Of a DNA stretch of 64,000 nt, positions 1 through 9,815 are shown piece after piece (the stretch's first letter is position 1; each line of letters begins with the position of its first letter). Location of the stretch: contig NZ_LRVM01000011.1 in the NCBI RefSeq assembly GCF_001571775.1, positions 1 through 64,000 on the forward strand, written 5' to 3'. Source of the DNA: Anaerotignum neopropionicum (GTDB taxonomy: Bacteria; Bacillota; Clostridia; Lachnospirales; Anaerotignaceae). Below the pieces are notes generated by a model, which saw only the letters and a list, made by a program, of their open reading frames with translations, ran no database searches and was not told where the DNA came from. A program made the translations under genes and the position numbers.

Positions 1-300
1 CACTGCCCAAGACAGGGCAGACAGCAAGCTGGCTTTTGCGTAGCAAAAGTGATGACCACTCACTGCCAAAGACAGGGCAGACAGCAAGCTGGCTTTTGCG
101 TAGCAAAAGTGATGACCACTCACTGCCAAAGACAGGGCAGACAGCAAGCTGGCTTTTGCGTAGCAAAAGTGATGACCACTCACTGCCCAAGACAGGGCAG
201 ACAGCAAGCTGGCTTTTGCGTAGCAAAAGTGATGACCAAACCCTTGTGGGTGTTTGAGGGCAAAACCCTCAAGATTTTGACTTTGTCTTCAGACCTTCAA
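1..300 (+). repeat. Tandem array of four 60-bp units plus tail of a dispersed modular repeat
   Basis: Four near-identical 60-bp units fill positions 1-240 and may continue outside the window. Each unit contains three hairpins in a row: CTGCCC/GGGCAG, CAGC-AA-GCTG and CTTTTGC-GTA-GCAAAAG. The array is followed at 236-290 by a second module (a hairpin on TGAGGGCAAAACCCTCA and a conserved end reading GACTTTGTCTTCAG). The same modules occur in eight other places in the window. Because 60 is divisible by three and the unit lacks stops in two frames, long open frames run through the array, but they have no ribosome binding site or family resemblance. Confidence 0.9.
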
Positions 301-354
301 ATACCAATTTTGTAAGGCTGAAGGGGTTGGAAAACGAAGAGTTTTCCAAAATCA

Positions 355-480
355 ATTCCGCAGGAGGGACTTTGCCCATCCGAGGAGAATAGTGAGTTTC
401 AAGACCTTTGGGTCGCAGGAACTCATCTATTGAACCTCTGTCTACTTGAAAAAAGCTTAAAGGAACTGAGCTTTTTTCAA
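355..480. ncRNA. Candidate structured RNA element, copy 1
   Basis: This stretch is a diverged copy of the element at 2785-2914. It can fold as a nested stem: GAGG (382-385) with CCTC (435-438), AATAG (388-392) with CTATT (427-431), GAGTT (394-398) with AACTC (420-424), and an inner GACC/GGTC hairpin (403-414). A small hairpin at 366-374 precedes it, and a 12-bp hairpin (TTGAAAAAAGCT/AGCTTTTTTCAA, about 447-480) closes it in terminator style. The strand is not decided, since the closing hairpin contains T-runs on both strands. No known RNA family was recognised. Confidence 0.55.
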
Positions 481-481
481 A

Positions 482-510
482 GGGAGCCGATTTTAACGGC
501 TCCCTTTTTG
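482..510. terminator. Hairpin terminator between the RNA element and the usp-like gene
   Basis: The stem GGGAGCCG/CGGCTCCC is followed by TTTTTGTTTTT on the plus strand. On the minus strand it lies just after the stop of the UspA-like gene, so it may serve both sides. Confidence 0.7.
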
Positions 511-513
511 TTT

Positions 514-939
514 TTATATGATCATACGATGAAGCTGTATCTCTTCTTTTACCACCACATGCAGCCTAACTGTCTCAGGGATAACCTCAACAATACGATC
601 CCATTCACCAAGGGCCTTTTCCTCCTTGCTTAGAGGTGCCTCACCCAAAATCACACGGGTGATTTCTTCCTTCTCAATAAAGCCGCCTACGCAACCTGCT
701 ACGTCATTATCACATTGTACATGTATACACGCGCCTAGTCTGCTGCCGTAATCAATCAACTCCTGTAATCGTTTTAAAGTGTCCTTTCCGTCAAACACGC
801 TGGTTCCCTTTTGAACATGCAAAATATGTAATTCTCCGTCATTTGCCAATGCCAACGAAAAGCCATAGTCAATTAATCTTAAGGCATTCTTTTGTGCGGT
901 AGCCAGTACCAATACCTTTTCTTTTTTTTCTGTAATCAT
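514..939 (-). CDS. UspA-like universal stress family protein
   Basis: This 141-residue protein starts with a beta-strand and a short loop (residues 8-20, VLVLATAQKNALRLIDYG) and then a LHILHV strand, the pattern of the alpha/beta universal stress and KdpD-associated Usp domain. The usual ATP-binding G-2x-G-9x-G signature near the C-terminus is not seen, so it may be a non-nucleotide-binding member. Its role is unknown; family members act in the cytoplasm in stress adaptation. The start is supported by AAGGAGGAG nine bases upstream. It is transcribed alone, downstream of pyrG in the same direction but separated by about 100 bp. Confidence in the fold is moderate because the match rests on pattern only. 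Confidence 0.55.
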   Translation of the reverse strand: MITEKKEKVLVLATAQKNALRLIDYGFSLALANDGELHILHVQKGTSVFDGKDTLKRLQELIDYGSRLGACIHVQCDNDVAGCVGGFIEKEEITRVILGEAPLSKEEKALGEWDRIVEVIPETVRLHVVVKEEIQLHRMII

Positions 940-1043
940 TGGAACTCCTCCTTATAGTATAGAGTATTTCCCCTTTTATAATTTCATTCTAACAGAAAAA
1001 TCTTAGAATACGGCAAGAATTTGTTTAAATCTTTCTTACAATT

Positions 1044-2678
<1,635 letters not shown>

Positions 2679-2750
2679 TTAGACCATAAAAAATCCTTTT
2701 TAAAGCTTTTTCAAAGTCTTATAGTTATAAATATTAATAACCACATTTTG

Positions 2751-2927
2751 CAAAGTGGTCAAACTGTCGAAAAACCTATTTTATAAAACAGAATCCGCAG
2801 GATGAGCCTTGCTCATTCCAGGACAATAGGGCGTTTCAAGACCTTTTAGTCACAGGAACCCATCTATTTGTCCTCTGCTAACTTGAAAAAAGCTTGAAGA
2901 AACCGAACTTTTTTCAAAGTGGTCAAA
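2751..2927. repeat. 13-bp direct repeats bracketing RNA element copy 2
   Basis: CAAAGTGGTCAAA occurs at 2751-2763 and again at 2915-2927, immediately bracketing the element copy. Exact direct repeats of this length around an insert resemble a target duplication or a recombination scar, although part of the right copy overlaps the closing hairpin. Confidence 0.6.
2785..2914. ncRNA. Candidate structured RNA element, copy 2
   Basis: This is the diverged partner of 355-480. Equivalent stems are AGGAC (2820-2824) with GTCCT (2870-2874), AATAG (2825-2829) with CTATT (2864-2868), GCGTT/AACCC with one mismatch, and an inner GAC/GTC hairpin. The preceding small hairpin is ATGAGC-CTT-GCTCAT here but GGGAC-TTT-GCCC in copy 1, a change on both sides of the stem. 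A TTGAAAAAAG/CTTTTTTCAA hairpin closes it. It lies upstream of pyrG, so on the minus strand it could be in the pyrG leader; on the plus strand it would be an independent small RNA. Confidence 0.55.
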
Positions 2928-3000
2928 TGATCAAATAAAAAACATTCACCTAAACCTTTTCTTTCTATAAAAAAGGCTGAATCCAAATAATTCCTTCAAC

Positions 3001-3045
3001 AAAAAGAGAGACTGCAAGCCTGGTTTTATCCCTTCTTGCAGTCTC
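3001..3045 (-). terminator. Terminator of the lipoprotein gene pair
   Basis: An 11-bp stem (GAGACTGCAAG/CTTGCAGTCTC, 3008-3045) is followed on the minus strand by TCTCTTTTT. It sits 14 bp after the stop of the small lipoprotein gene. Confidence 0.85.
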
Positions 3046-3058
3046 CTTTGACTCCAAT

Positions 3059-3502
3059 TTATTCTGTTGCATTGCCTTCATTTGAATCCTGGCCACTTTC
3101 CTTGGCTCCTTCTTCAATTTCAACAACAGGCAACCCATTCTCATAGGAAAAAACCGCAGTTGTGTTATTTTCTAAAGCAACACCTTGCCAAATTCCCTCT
3201 GTTCCATCCAAAAATTTCATTTCAACCTGCCAGCCGTTCTCTGCTTTTGGCAGTTCACCGCGAAAAGACACAGGCATTACATAATTTTGCTTCCAAACCT
3301 CTTCCTGGAGCAAATTATCCGACCAGTCAGCTTCCTCGTCGGGACGTACTCTTAATATTCCAACATCTTCTCCTGTCTGGTTCACAAAGTCAATGGAAAT
3401 ATTTTCTTCATTGGCAACAGGTCCATTTTCGGCCTCACTACAGGCAGTCAACCCCAATATTATACCAAACAACACTGCCCCAAGCCACAGTTTCTTTTTC
3501 AT
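3059..3502 (-). CDS. Small predicted lipoprotein of unknown function
   Basis: The 147-residue product has a type II signal peptide with lipobox LTAC (Cys about residue 21), so it is expected to be anchored to the outer face of the membrane. The mature part is acidic, with an immunoglobulin-like look: IDFVNQTGEDVGILRVRP, then a stretch resembling a beta-rich domain, and a low-complexity acidic tail ending in SNEGNATE. No family was recognised. It follows the cyclophilin lipoprotein gene by 27 bp and the two probably form an operon ending in the terminator at 3001-3045. Similar small proteins are common in Clostridia; no function is claimed. Confidence 0.75.
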   Translation of the reverse strand: MKKKLWLGAVLFGIILGLTACSEAENGPVANEENISIDFVNQTGEDVGILRVRPDEEADWSDNLLQEEVWKQNYVMPVSFRGELPKAENGWQVEMKFLDGTEGIWQGVALENNTTAVFSYENGLPVVEIEEGAKESGQDSNEGNATE

Positions 3503-3529
3503 CGCTTCTTCTCCTTGCTGTAAAACTAC

Positions 3530-4333
3530 TTAACCTTGTGACTCATAATTTACGATTTCCACTTTTTCTATCACAACATCCTGCAAAGGCTTCTTGCTTT
3601 CAGCATCCACCTCAGTGGCAGCAATTTTATCTACCACATCCATCCCCTCAAATACCTGCCCGAATATAGTATAAGGCTTGCCAAAAATATTTTCAAGCTC
3701 AATACTACCGCCATGCTCGGTATAATAATCCAAAACAGCATCGGGAAATAGGTCGTTTAAAGTATAAAATTTTTCCCCTAAGGTAATGCCCACATCCTCA
3801 TTTCCGTCCCTTGTTTGGCGAATGGCATCAACACCCTGTTCCGTTACTTGCTTATTTTGCACAATAAAAAACTGACTGCCATTGGTATCGGGGCCGCTGT
3901 TTGCCATTGCCAAAGCACCACGGTAAAAATGGAGGTTTGGGGATATTTCATCCTCAAAAGCCTCTCCCCAACTGCTTTTGCCGCCTCTTCCTGTTCCTGT
4001 AGGATCTCCGCCTTGAATCATAAATCCTTCAATCACTCGATGAAAAATCACACTGTCATAATAACCGGACTTGACCAGTGTTTTAAAATTTTCCACAGCC
4101 TTTGGTGCCTCTTGGGGATAAAACTGTAGCTTGATTACCCCTTCCGATGTGGTGATTACCGCAACCTCGTCACCCTCCTTAGGCATCTGTGCCTGTAAAA
4201 AGGTGTCAGAATCCTGAGCATTATTATCATTTGCATCCTGTACTTTATTTGTTTCCTTTGCATCCTTTGCAGAACAGCCTGCTGTAAAAAGCAGCAATGC
4301 TACCGCAAAAACGAAAGCAGCATATTTTTTCAT
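3530..4333 (-). CDS. Cyclophilin-type peptidyl-prolyl cis-trans isomerase, lipoprotein
   Basis: The 267-residue product carries a signal peptide with lipobox FTAGC (Cys about residue 20), an Asn/Asp-rich linker, and a cyclophilin domain from about residue 55 to the end. Recognisable cyclophilin features are [21 protein letters not shown], the [15 protein letters not shown] region and [14 protein letters not shown]. It should accelerate prolyl isomerisation in proteins folding outside the membrane. Between SQFFI and FGQVF it has a longer insert (about residues 160-215) than minimal cyclophilins. AGGAGGAT-like sequence precedes the ATG. It heads the two-gene lipoprotein unit. Confidence 0.93.
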   Translation of the reverse strand: MKKYAAFVFAVALLLFTAGCSAKDAKETNKVQDANDNNAQDSDTFLQAQMPKEGDEVAVITTSEGVIKLQFYPQEAPKAVENFKTLVKSGYYDSVIFHRVIEGFMIQGGDPTGTGRGGKSSWGEAFEDEISPNLHFYRGALAMANSGPDTNGSQFFIVQNKQVTEQGVDAIRQTRDGNEDVGITLGEKFYTLNDLFPDAVLDYYTEHGGSIELENIFGKPYTIFGQVFEGMDVVDKIAATEVDAESKKPLQDVVIEKVEIVNYESQG

Positions 4334-4439
4334 GTCGTATCCTCCTCGTTATTTACCGTTACCATTGTTTCCACAAATCACATTTTAGCATTTTATATTT
4401 TTTATCGATATGTGTCAATTTATTTTTCTTAATTATTTA

Positions 4440-5498
4440 TTAAAACTTGCGAATTTGTGTCAAAACACCTTGTGTTCCGTCGGACAAACCACTTTTTTCC
4501 ATTTTTTGGATATATTTTTCCCTGTTTTTATAAAGAGAATTAATGTTTTCCAATAAAGCCATTGGTGTCATTTCCTCCTCCGGAAGCACTCGGGCAAAGC
4601 CCTGTTTTGCAAAAGAGGCGGCATTTAAAATCTGATCTCCTCTGCTCGCATTTTTGGAAAGTGGAATCAGCAAATGAGGTTTTTTTAACGCCAAAAATTC
4701 GCAAATTGAGTTGCTCCCCGCACGAGATACGATGATATCTGAGGCTGCAAATAAATCCGCCAGTCCGCTGGAAACATACTCAAACTGCTTGTAACCCCTC
4801 TGCTGCAAAAGGTTCTGCTCCAAGTTGCCTTTTCCACAAAGATGAATAATATGGAAATTTTGTAAAAGCTGCGGCAGCTGTGCCCTTAAACACTGATTGA
4901 GCTTCACTGCCCCAAGGGAGCCGCCCATCATTAAAAGCACCGGCTTTGTACCATCGAATCCGCAAATTTCAAAACCTTTTTCTTTTTTTCCTTCAAACAA
5001 TTCCCTGCGAATAGGAGCGCCTGTATGCACGCCTTTTTTCTTTGAAATATGCGCCAGTGTTTCCGGAAATGTGGTGCAAATCACCTTTGCCCAAGGCATA
5101 GCAATTTTATTGGCTAAGCCCGGGGTAATATCCGATTCATGGATGATTATAGGCACACCCATTGCCTTTGCCGCCAAAACCACGGGCACCGCCACAAACC
5201 CGCCCTTAGAAAAAACCAAATCCGGCCGAAGCTCTTTCATAAGCTTTTTTGCTTCCACAACACCCTTCACCACACGAAACATATCGCTGAAATTTTGCTT
5301 TGAAAGATAACGACGCAATTTCCCCGTAGGAATACTATAATAAGGGACTTTTTCCGCCTCAATCAGGCCGCGCTCAATGCCCCCTTCAGAGCCGATATAA
5401 ACAACTTCCCATCCATCCTCTTTTAAAAATGGTAACAGCGCCAAATTGGGCGTAACATGCCCCGCCGTTCCACCGCCCGTTAAAACGATTTTTTTCAT
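4440..5498 (-). CDS. murG: Lipid II synthesis GlcNAc transferase MurG
   Basis: MurG adds GlcNAc from UDP-GlcNAc to undecaprenyl-PP-MurNAc-pentapeptide (lipid I) at the inner face of the membrane, making lipid II for peptidoglycan. The 352-residue GT-B protein shows the N-terminal glycine-rich loop TGGGTAGHVTPNLAL, FSKGGFVAVPVVLAA, HESDITPGLAN, the MGGSLGA loop and SRAGSNSICEFLAL for the donor site. I place the start at 5498 (MKKIVLTGGG), which has GGTGGGGAA nine bases upstream; an in-frame ATG 33 bases earlier lacks a site. It is not in a division and cell wall cluster here but stands alone, as in some Clostridia. Confidence 0.96.
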   Translation of the reverse strand: MKKIVLTGGGTAGHVTPNLALLPFLKEDGWEVVYIGSEGGIERGLIEAEKVPYYSIPTGKLRRYLSKQNFSDMFRVVKGVVEAKKLMKELRPDLVFSKGGFVAVPVVLAAKAMGVPIIIHESDITPGLANKIAMPWAKVICTTFPETLAHISKKKGVHTGAPIRRELFEGKKEKGFEICGFDGTKPVLLMMGGSLGAVKLNQCLRAQLPQLLQNFHIIHLCGKGNLEQNLLQQRGYKQFEYVSSGLADLFAASDIIVSRAGSNSICEFLALKKPHLLIPLSKNASRGDQILNAASFAKQGFARVLPEEEMTPMALLENINSLYKNREKYIQKMEKSGLSDGTQGVLTQIRKF

Positions 5499-5647
5499 GG
5501 TTTCCCCACCTTTATTTCTTCTGATTTTCATTTATATAGCTTATCAGAAATCCCTTTGTGTATCCATAGTTATTTTATGCTCTTTTAGGCAAGAAAACAA
5601 ACCTTTTCGCATAAGATGATAGAAAAAAAGAAAAAGGAGCCTGACCA

Positions 5648-6160
5648 ATGTATCCATATAACAAAAAAACACAACTCTATGACAAAGCACTTGTTGTAAA
5701 AGAAAGGGTAAACGAAGTACCCCAAGAAAACCAAATGTCCGTCTTAGCCGAAGATCAGCATTTAATGGAACTCATCAGCATGGCACAGCAAGACAGCGGC
5801 GATATGGCGGAACGCTATTCACTCCTCATGGCCGACCCTGATATGGCGCCTTCCGCCAATATTTTAAGGGCAATGTATCTGGATGAATTAAAACATATTA
5901 ATCAGCTAAAAGATGCCTATTTCATGATTACAGGGGAAAGAGATGATGCGCAAATCATGGGCAATCCGCCAGACACCACCGGAATGGAATTATTGGAAGA
6001 TACACTGCTTTTGGAAATGGATAACGGTAATTTTTACCGCAACTTGTACCTAACCATGCCTACACAGGAATTAAGAGATATTTTTTATGAAATATCCACA
6101 GATAAAATGAGCCACAGCAACGCTTTAGCATATTTATTTTCTAAATATTATAGAGCTTAA
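5648..6160 (+). CDS. Ferritin-like (rubrerythrin-type) protein
   Basis: The 170-residue product is almost all helical and contains diiron-type motifs: a DELKH motif (E-x2-H, about residue 82), E-x6-Y in LEMDNGNFY (about residue 124) and D-x3-H in TDKMSHSNALAYL near the end. These suggest a ferritin-like four-helix bundle related to rubrerythrin, without the rubredoxin domain, so its redox partner and substrate are unknown. It could bind iron or serve in oxidative stress defence. AAGGAGC precedes the ATG. It is the first plus-strand gene in a short run with the HIT gene. One ligand position being Asp rather than Glu makes catalytic activity uncertain. Confidence 0.7.
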   Translation: MYPYNKKTQLYDKALVVKERVNEVPQENQMSVLAEDQHLMELISMAQQDSGDMAERYSLLMADPDMAPSANILRAMYLDELKHINQLKDAYFMITGERDDAQIMGNPPDTTGMELLEDTLLLEMDNGNFYRNLYLTMPTQELRDIFYEISTDKMSHSNALAYLFSKYYRA

Positions 6161-6222
6161 TGCTGGGCAAAGCCCTCCTTTCGTGATATACTGAGAATAA
6201 AAATTGAAAGGATGGACTGCCC

Positions 6223-6633
6223 ATGAGCGACTGTATATTTTGTAAAATCATAAACGGAGATATTCCCTCTGCCACCATATATGAAAACGAGGAATTCAAA
6301 GTAATTTTAGACAGATTCCCCGCCAATGAGGGTCATGTTTTAATCGTTCCAAAGCAGCACTATTCGAATATTTTTGACATTGAGCCTGCCCTGGCGGGCC
6401 GTTTATTTGTGCTTGCAACAAAAATTGCAAGGGAAATGAAAAATGTGCTGGGCTTTGAACATTTGAATGTAATGCAAAATAACGGCACCGTTGCCGGGCA
6501 AACCGTATTTCATTTCCATCTGCATCTCATCCCCCGCTATGAAAACGATGGCATTAACATCAGTTATACACCTATGGATTTGACGGATGCACAAATCGAA
6601 GCCATGCGCAAAAAATTGGAAATAAACCTGTAA
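6223..6633 (+). CDS. HIT family nucleotide hydrolase/transferase
   Basis: The 136-residue protein opens with CIFCKIINGDIPSATIYE, which includes the CxxC pair seen in many bacterial HIT (Hint-type) proteins, and carries the catalytic histidine triad HFHLHLIPR at about residues 99-107. Hint proteins hydrolyse nucleoside phosphoramidates and related AMP conjugates in the cytoplasm. Length is typical. GAAAGGA lies 14 bp upstream of the ATG. The specific substrate cannot be told from sequence. Confidence 0.95.
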   Translation: MSDCIFCKIINGDIPSATIYENEEFKVILDRFPANEGHVLIVPKQHYSNIFDIEPALAGRLFVLATKIAREMKNVLGFEHLNVMQNNGTVAGQTVFHFHLHLIPRYENDGINISYTPMDLTDAQIEAMRKKLEINL

Positions 6634-6661
6634 TTCTATTCATGACGCAAAAAAAATTTGT

Positions 6662-6695
6662 ATTCAGTCGGCCCTAGTCGGCTGAATGCATTTTT
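6662..6695 (+). terminator. Terminator after the HIT gene
   Basis: An imperfect stem ATTCAGTCG/CGGCTGAAT (6662-6687) is followed by GCATTTTTT. A second hairpin, GCTCCTTT/AAAGGAGC, lies at 6732-6757 before the next gene and is followed by TGTTTTC. Confidence 0.7.
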
Positions 6696-6833
6696 TGAAA
6701 GCCAGAAAAAACATATCATCAAAGTCCAATTGCTCCTTTTAAATAACTTAAAGGAGCTGTTTTCATTTTCGGATATTTTCCTTTCGCATTGTTCTTTCTC
6801 TTTTGGGGAAAGCTGAGATTGAGGTGTTACTTT

Positions 6834-7427
6834 ATGGACAAAACAGATTACGGCACGCTTATTCTTTTTTTATTTTTGTTTTTATTCATGACCTTTTTCA
6901 GCCAAAGTCCTTATGTTAATCTGGCTAGGTTTCTGGTAATTTGCCTGTGTCTGATTCCCGCTATGCGCCACGGCGTTTTAACGGCGGCGTTTTTCACCGT
7001 AATCAGTGATGGAGTTTTGCTTTTTACCCCTTATTATAAAATCGGCATTTATTTTTTTTGCCTTGTCCATCTATGTTATATTTCCTTCTTTCTGGACAAG
7101 AAACCACCTCTTTTACTATTTTTCTTTAGCTTAGCTTTGCTCGCCTTCCCCCTTCCCATATTGGGAGCATGCTACGCAATTCTTTTTTTGATCCACATCC
7201 TTCTTGCCTATTCTCTTTGTACGCAAAAAAAGGCAAAACCTTTTTGTCAGCTATACCTTTTAGGTCTTTTCCTTTTTCTTTGCTGCGACATCTTAGTGGC
7301 AGTGGGCTATTTTACTGCACCCCAGCCCGTTCTCATCTGGATATTTTATGCACCTTCTCAGCTGCTTTTGGCTTTTCGTGCCAGAGGGTTGCAACCTCAG
7401 CCAAAATCGTTTGTTCCCGATCTGTAA
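6834..7427 (+). CDS. Integral membrane protein, YhhN (lysoplasmalogenase)-like
   Basis: The 197-residue product is a polytopic membrane protein with about seven to eight hydrophobic segments. The spacing of SDGVLLFTPYYKIGIYFFC followed by VHLCYISFF, and later FLCCDILVAVGYF, resembles the GD...G..F...H..Y and SD motifs of YhhN/TMEM86 lysoplasmalogenases, which hydrolyse the vinyl ether of lysoplasmalogen. The match is by pattern and is moderate. I start at 6834 where GAGGTG precedes an ATG; an upstream ATG at 6789 has no site. Its last 95 bp overlap, tail to tail, the 3' end of the acyl-ACP thioesterase gene. Adjacent thioesterase and cardiolipin synthase genes fit a lipid theme. Confidence 0.6.
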   Translation: MDKTDYGTLILFLFLFLFMTFFSQSPYVNLARFLVICLCLIPAMRHGVLTAAFFTVISDGVLLFTPYYKIGIYFFCLVHLCYISFFLDKKPPLLLFFFSLALLAFPLPILGACYAILFLIHILLAYSLCTQKKAKPFCQLYLLGLFLFLCCDILVAVGYFTAPQPVLIWIFYAPSQLLLAFRARGLQPQPKSFVPDL

Positions 7428-8130
7428 TAAAGGTCAGAACTTCCTTGCCGTCATCCTGGCTATGTATGAATGTTTTCATAATAACCTCATCACCACGCAC
7501 GCATTCCTTACGGTAAACAATGCGCACATCCGCCAGCTGCATCCTGTCATATATTTCATCCGGTACATCGTCCATGGCCCACTCCAAATACTTCACATTA
7601 TTTGCATGGCCATTGGTATCCGTATCTCTTCTGGTGATTACCAAGGGGCGAATGGCAGCAACTGCGCCTTCAACTTCCTTTGGCATAAAAAACTTTTCCC
7701 CAGGAATTGCGGACTCTTGTCCAGAATGATAGCGTAACACCATTTCATCGGGAATATTTGCGGGCTTACGCTTTTCTAAATCCATAAAAATCCAGCGAGA
7801 AATGCCCTTCATGATAACTTCATTTTTCTGATCCAAAACCCTAAAGCAACGGATTGCCTGCATTCTGCGGCATTTTTCACACCATGTTTGAACGGTAATG
7901 GTTTCTCCTAGCTTGGGCATTCTCTCTACTTCCAAATGCCAGTTTATCACAGCCCAGCCCATCTGTTTTTCCGTCAAATACTCCACCGGATACCCCAAAG
8001 AATCCGAATGATTAATTGCCCCCTCTTGTAAATGGGAAAACAACGCAGCAGGCGTTATCAATCTATTTCCATCCACCTGAAAATAAGATATTTTCCGGCG
8101 CTCTTCATAACCAATTTGTTCCACTTCCAC
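7333..8130 (-). CDS. Acyl-ACP thioesterase (FatA/FatB-type)
   Basis: The 265-residue product is a double hot-dog thioesterase that would release fatty acids from acyl carrier protein in the cytoplasm. The C-terminal hot-dog half holds the catalytic D-x-N-x-H-x-N-N pattern in DTDTNGHANNVKYLEW (about residues 167-182). The N-terminal half has WHLEVERMPKLGETITVQTWC, typical for the family, and length is normal. It follows cardiolipin synthase by 13 bp, so the two are probably co-transcribed. The 3' 95 bp are antisense to the neighbouring membrane protein gene. Confidence 0.92.
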   Translation of the reverse strand: MEVEQIGYEERRKISYFQVDGNRLITPAALFSHLQEGAINHSDSLGYPVEYLTEKQMGWAVINWHLEVERMPKLGETITVQTWCEKCRRMQAIRCFRVLDQKNEVIMKGISRWIFMDLEKRKPANIPDEMVLRYHSGQESAIPGEKFFMPKEVEGAVAAIRPLVITRRDTDTNGHANNVKYLEWAMDDVPDEIYDRMQLADVRIVYRKECVRGDEVIMKTFIHSQDDGKEVLTFITDREQTILAEVATLWHEKPKAAEKVHKISR

Positions 8131-8143
8131 TTCCTCCGTTTCC

Positions 8144-9616
8144 TTAAAGCATGGGCGAGATTAACCTTGCCACAGCTTCTTTTACCTTAAACCATCGTCT
8201 TCTTCTGTAATACCAATCCTTGGTTATTTCAACCGAGCTCTCCAAATCATGCATAAAATCAGCCTCCAACGACTTTGTTAGTCCAGCGTCAAACATAAAT
8301 GCATTTACCTCAAAATTCAAGTCAAAACTACGTACATCCATATTGGCTGTACCAACGGAGGCAACCAAGCCGTCAATGCATAGGGTTTTTGCATGAATAA
8401 AGCCCTTTTCGTATTGATAACAACGCACTCCAGCCTCCAATAACTCCCCCAAATAGGACATACTTGCCCAATACACAAAAATATGGTCAGGATTGCCGGG
8501 AATAATGATGCGCACGTCAATCCCCGACAGAGCCGCAACGCGCAAAGCCTCAAAAATACCATCATCAGGTACAAAATAAGGTGTGGTTAAATAAATATGA
8601 TCCTCCGCCTCATTCATCATTTTAAAATAGCCGTTGCGGATGTTTTTCCACTGGGTGTCAGGCCCGCTGGATACGATTTGGGTTTCCACGCCATCCCACT
8701 GTTCTCGTTCAGGAAAATATTTGTCCTCAAGGGCAACCTTACCATTTTTTGCGGTAAAATTCCAGTCCATCACAAAACGGATTTGCATCTGATCCACCGC
8801 ATCCCCTTCAAAACGAAGGTGGGTATCTCTCCACGGGCCATAGCGTTTTACAATGCCTAAATATTCGTCCCCTACGTTAAAACCACCAATATAGCCGATT
8901 TCACCGTCAATAATGCAAAGCTTTCTATGGTTTCGATAATTTAAGCGCACAATAAAAGGGGGCAGAAAAGCAGCCGTATATCCCCCCACCTCGTGCAGCT
9001 TATCGAAGAATTTTTTCGGCAGTGCCGAATTCCCCATACCATCATATAAAATACGTACCTCTACACCCGCCTTGGCTTTTTTTACCAATTCCTCCACCAA
9101 ACGCGCGCCAAGCTTGTCTCCTCGCCAAATATAATATTCCAGATGAATAAATTTTTTGGCCTTACGAATATCCCGCACCAAGGCTTCAAATTTATCTTTT
9201 CCTGCGCTAAAAACAGTAACCTTATTATTAAAGGTCATCCAATTACCGGAATTTAAGTGGAGATAGGCCAAATCCGTTAAGTATTCCGCCTCAACCAAGC
9301 GCCCGCGGCTTTCAATCAATGCTTTTTGCCGCTGAATTTTTTCTATGCAATGGCGATCATGAAATAAATATTTGTAATAAACCTTTTGATCATAAACTTC
9401 CTTCTCGCAAAACATTTTTTCCCGTTTGCCGTTTTTCCCAAAAATCAAGTAGCTTAAAAAGCCAAAAATCGGAATAAAAAATAACACCAGCAGCCACGCC
9501 CATGTGCTGGCGGGATTTCTTCTCTCGAAAAAGACCATCAGCCCGGCCAAAAGCACGTTGATCACTAAGATAAGCAATATCAGATAAGCCACCACCGTGA
9601 GAACCTGTGAACTCAT
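8144..9616 (-). CDS. cls: Cardiolipin synthase
   Basis: The 490-residue membrane enzyme condenses two phosphatidylglycerol molecules into cardiolipin and glycerol. It has two N-terminal membrane segments (about residues 5-25 and 35-60, a PLD-nuclease N-terminal domain), then two phospholipase D domains, each with an HKD motif: NHRKLCIIDGEIGYIGG near residue 230 and FIHAKTLCIDGLVASVG near residue 410. Length is typical of bacterial Cls. GGGGGAG lies eight bases before the ATG. It leads an operon with the acyl-ACP thioesterase. Confidence 0.96.
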   Translation of the reverse strand: MSSQVLTVVAYLILLILVINVLLAGLMVFFERRNPASTWAWLLVLFFIPIFGFLSYLIFGKNGKREKMFCEKEVYDQKVYYKYLFHDRHCIEKIQRQKALIESRGRLVEAEYLTDLAYLHLNSGNWMTFNNKVTVFSAGKDKFEALVRDIRKAKKFIHLEYYIWRGDKLGARLVEELVKKAKAGVEVRILYDGMGNSALPKKFFDKLHEVGGYTAAFLPPFIVRLNYRNHRKLCIIDGEIGYIGGFNVGDEYLGIVKRYGPWRDTHLRFEGDAVDQMQIRFVMDWNFTAKNGKVALEDKYFPEREQWDGVETQIVSSGPDTQWKNIRNGYFKMMNEAEDHIYLTTPYFVPDDGIFEALRVAALSGIDVRIIIPGNPDHIFVYWASMSYLGELLEAGVRCYQYEKGFIHAKTLCIDGLVASVGTANMDVRSFDLNFEVNAFMFDAGLTKSLEADFMHDLESSVEITKDWYYRRRRWFKVKEAVARLISPML

Positions 9617-9815
9617 GAAAGTCTCCCCCTCTTATGTATCGAGTTTCTTGTAGTATACTATATTCTTCCAAAAATATGCAAGGTGTGGCGTGTATAAAAA
9701 ATGTGAAATTTTCTTTTTTTCTACTTCCCTAAAAACGAAATCAATGTTAGAATAGATAAGTATGAAATGCACATGCGTAAACTTTTGTTTGCGTAAAATT
9801 AAGGAGGAACGATTT

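Noticed and set aside
1-240. CRISPR array
   Set aside because: The repeats are directly adjacent, with no unique spacers, and no cas gene is nearby.
36-315. Two overlapping open frames through the 60-bp array, each a repeated 20-residue peptide
   Set aside because: A 60-bp unit without stops gives such frames by itself. There is no ribosome binding site, and the other copies of the unit do not keep the frame.
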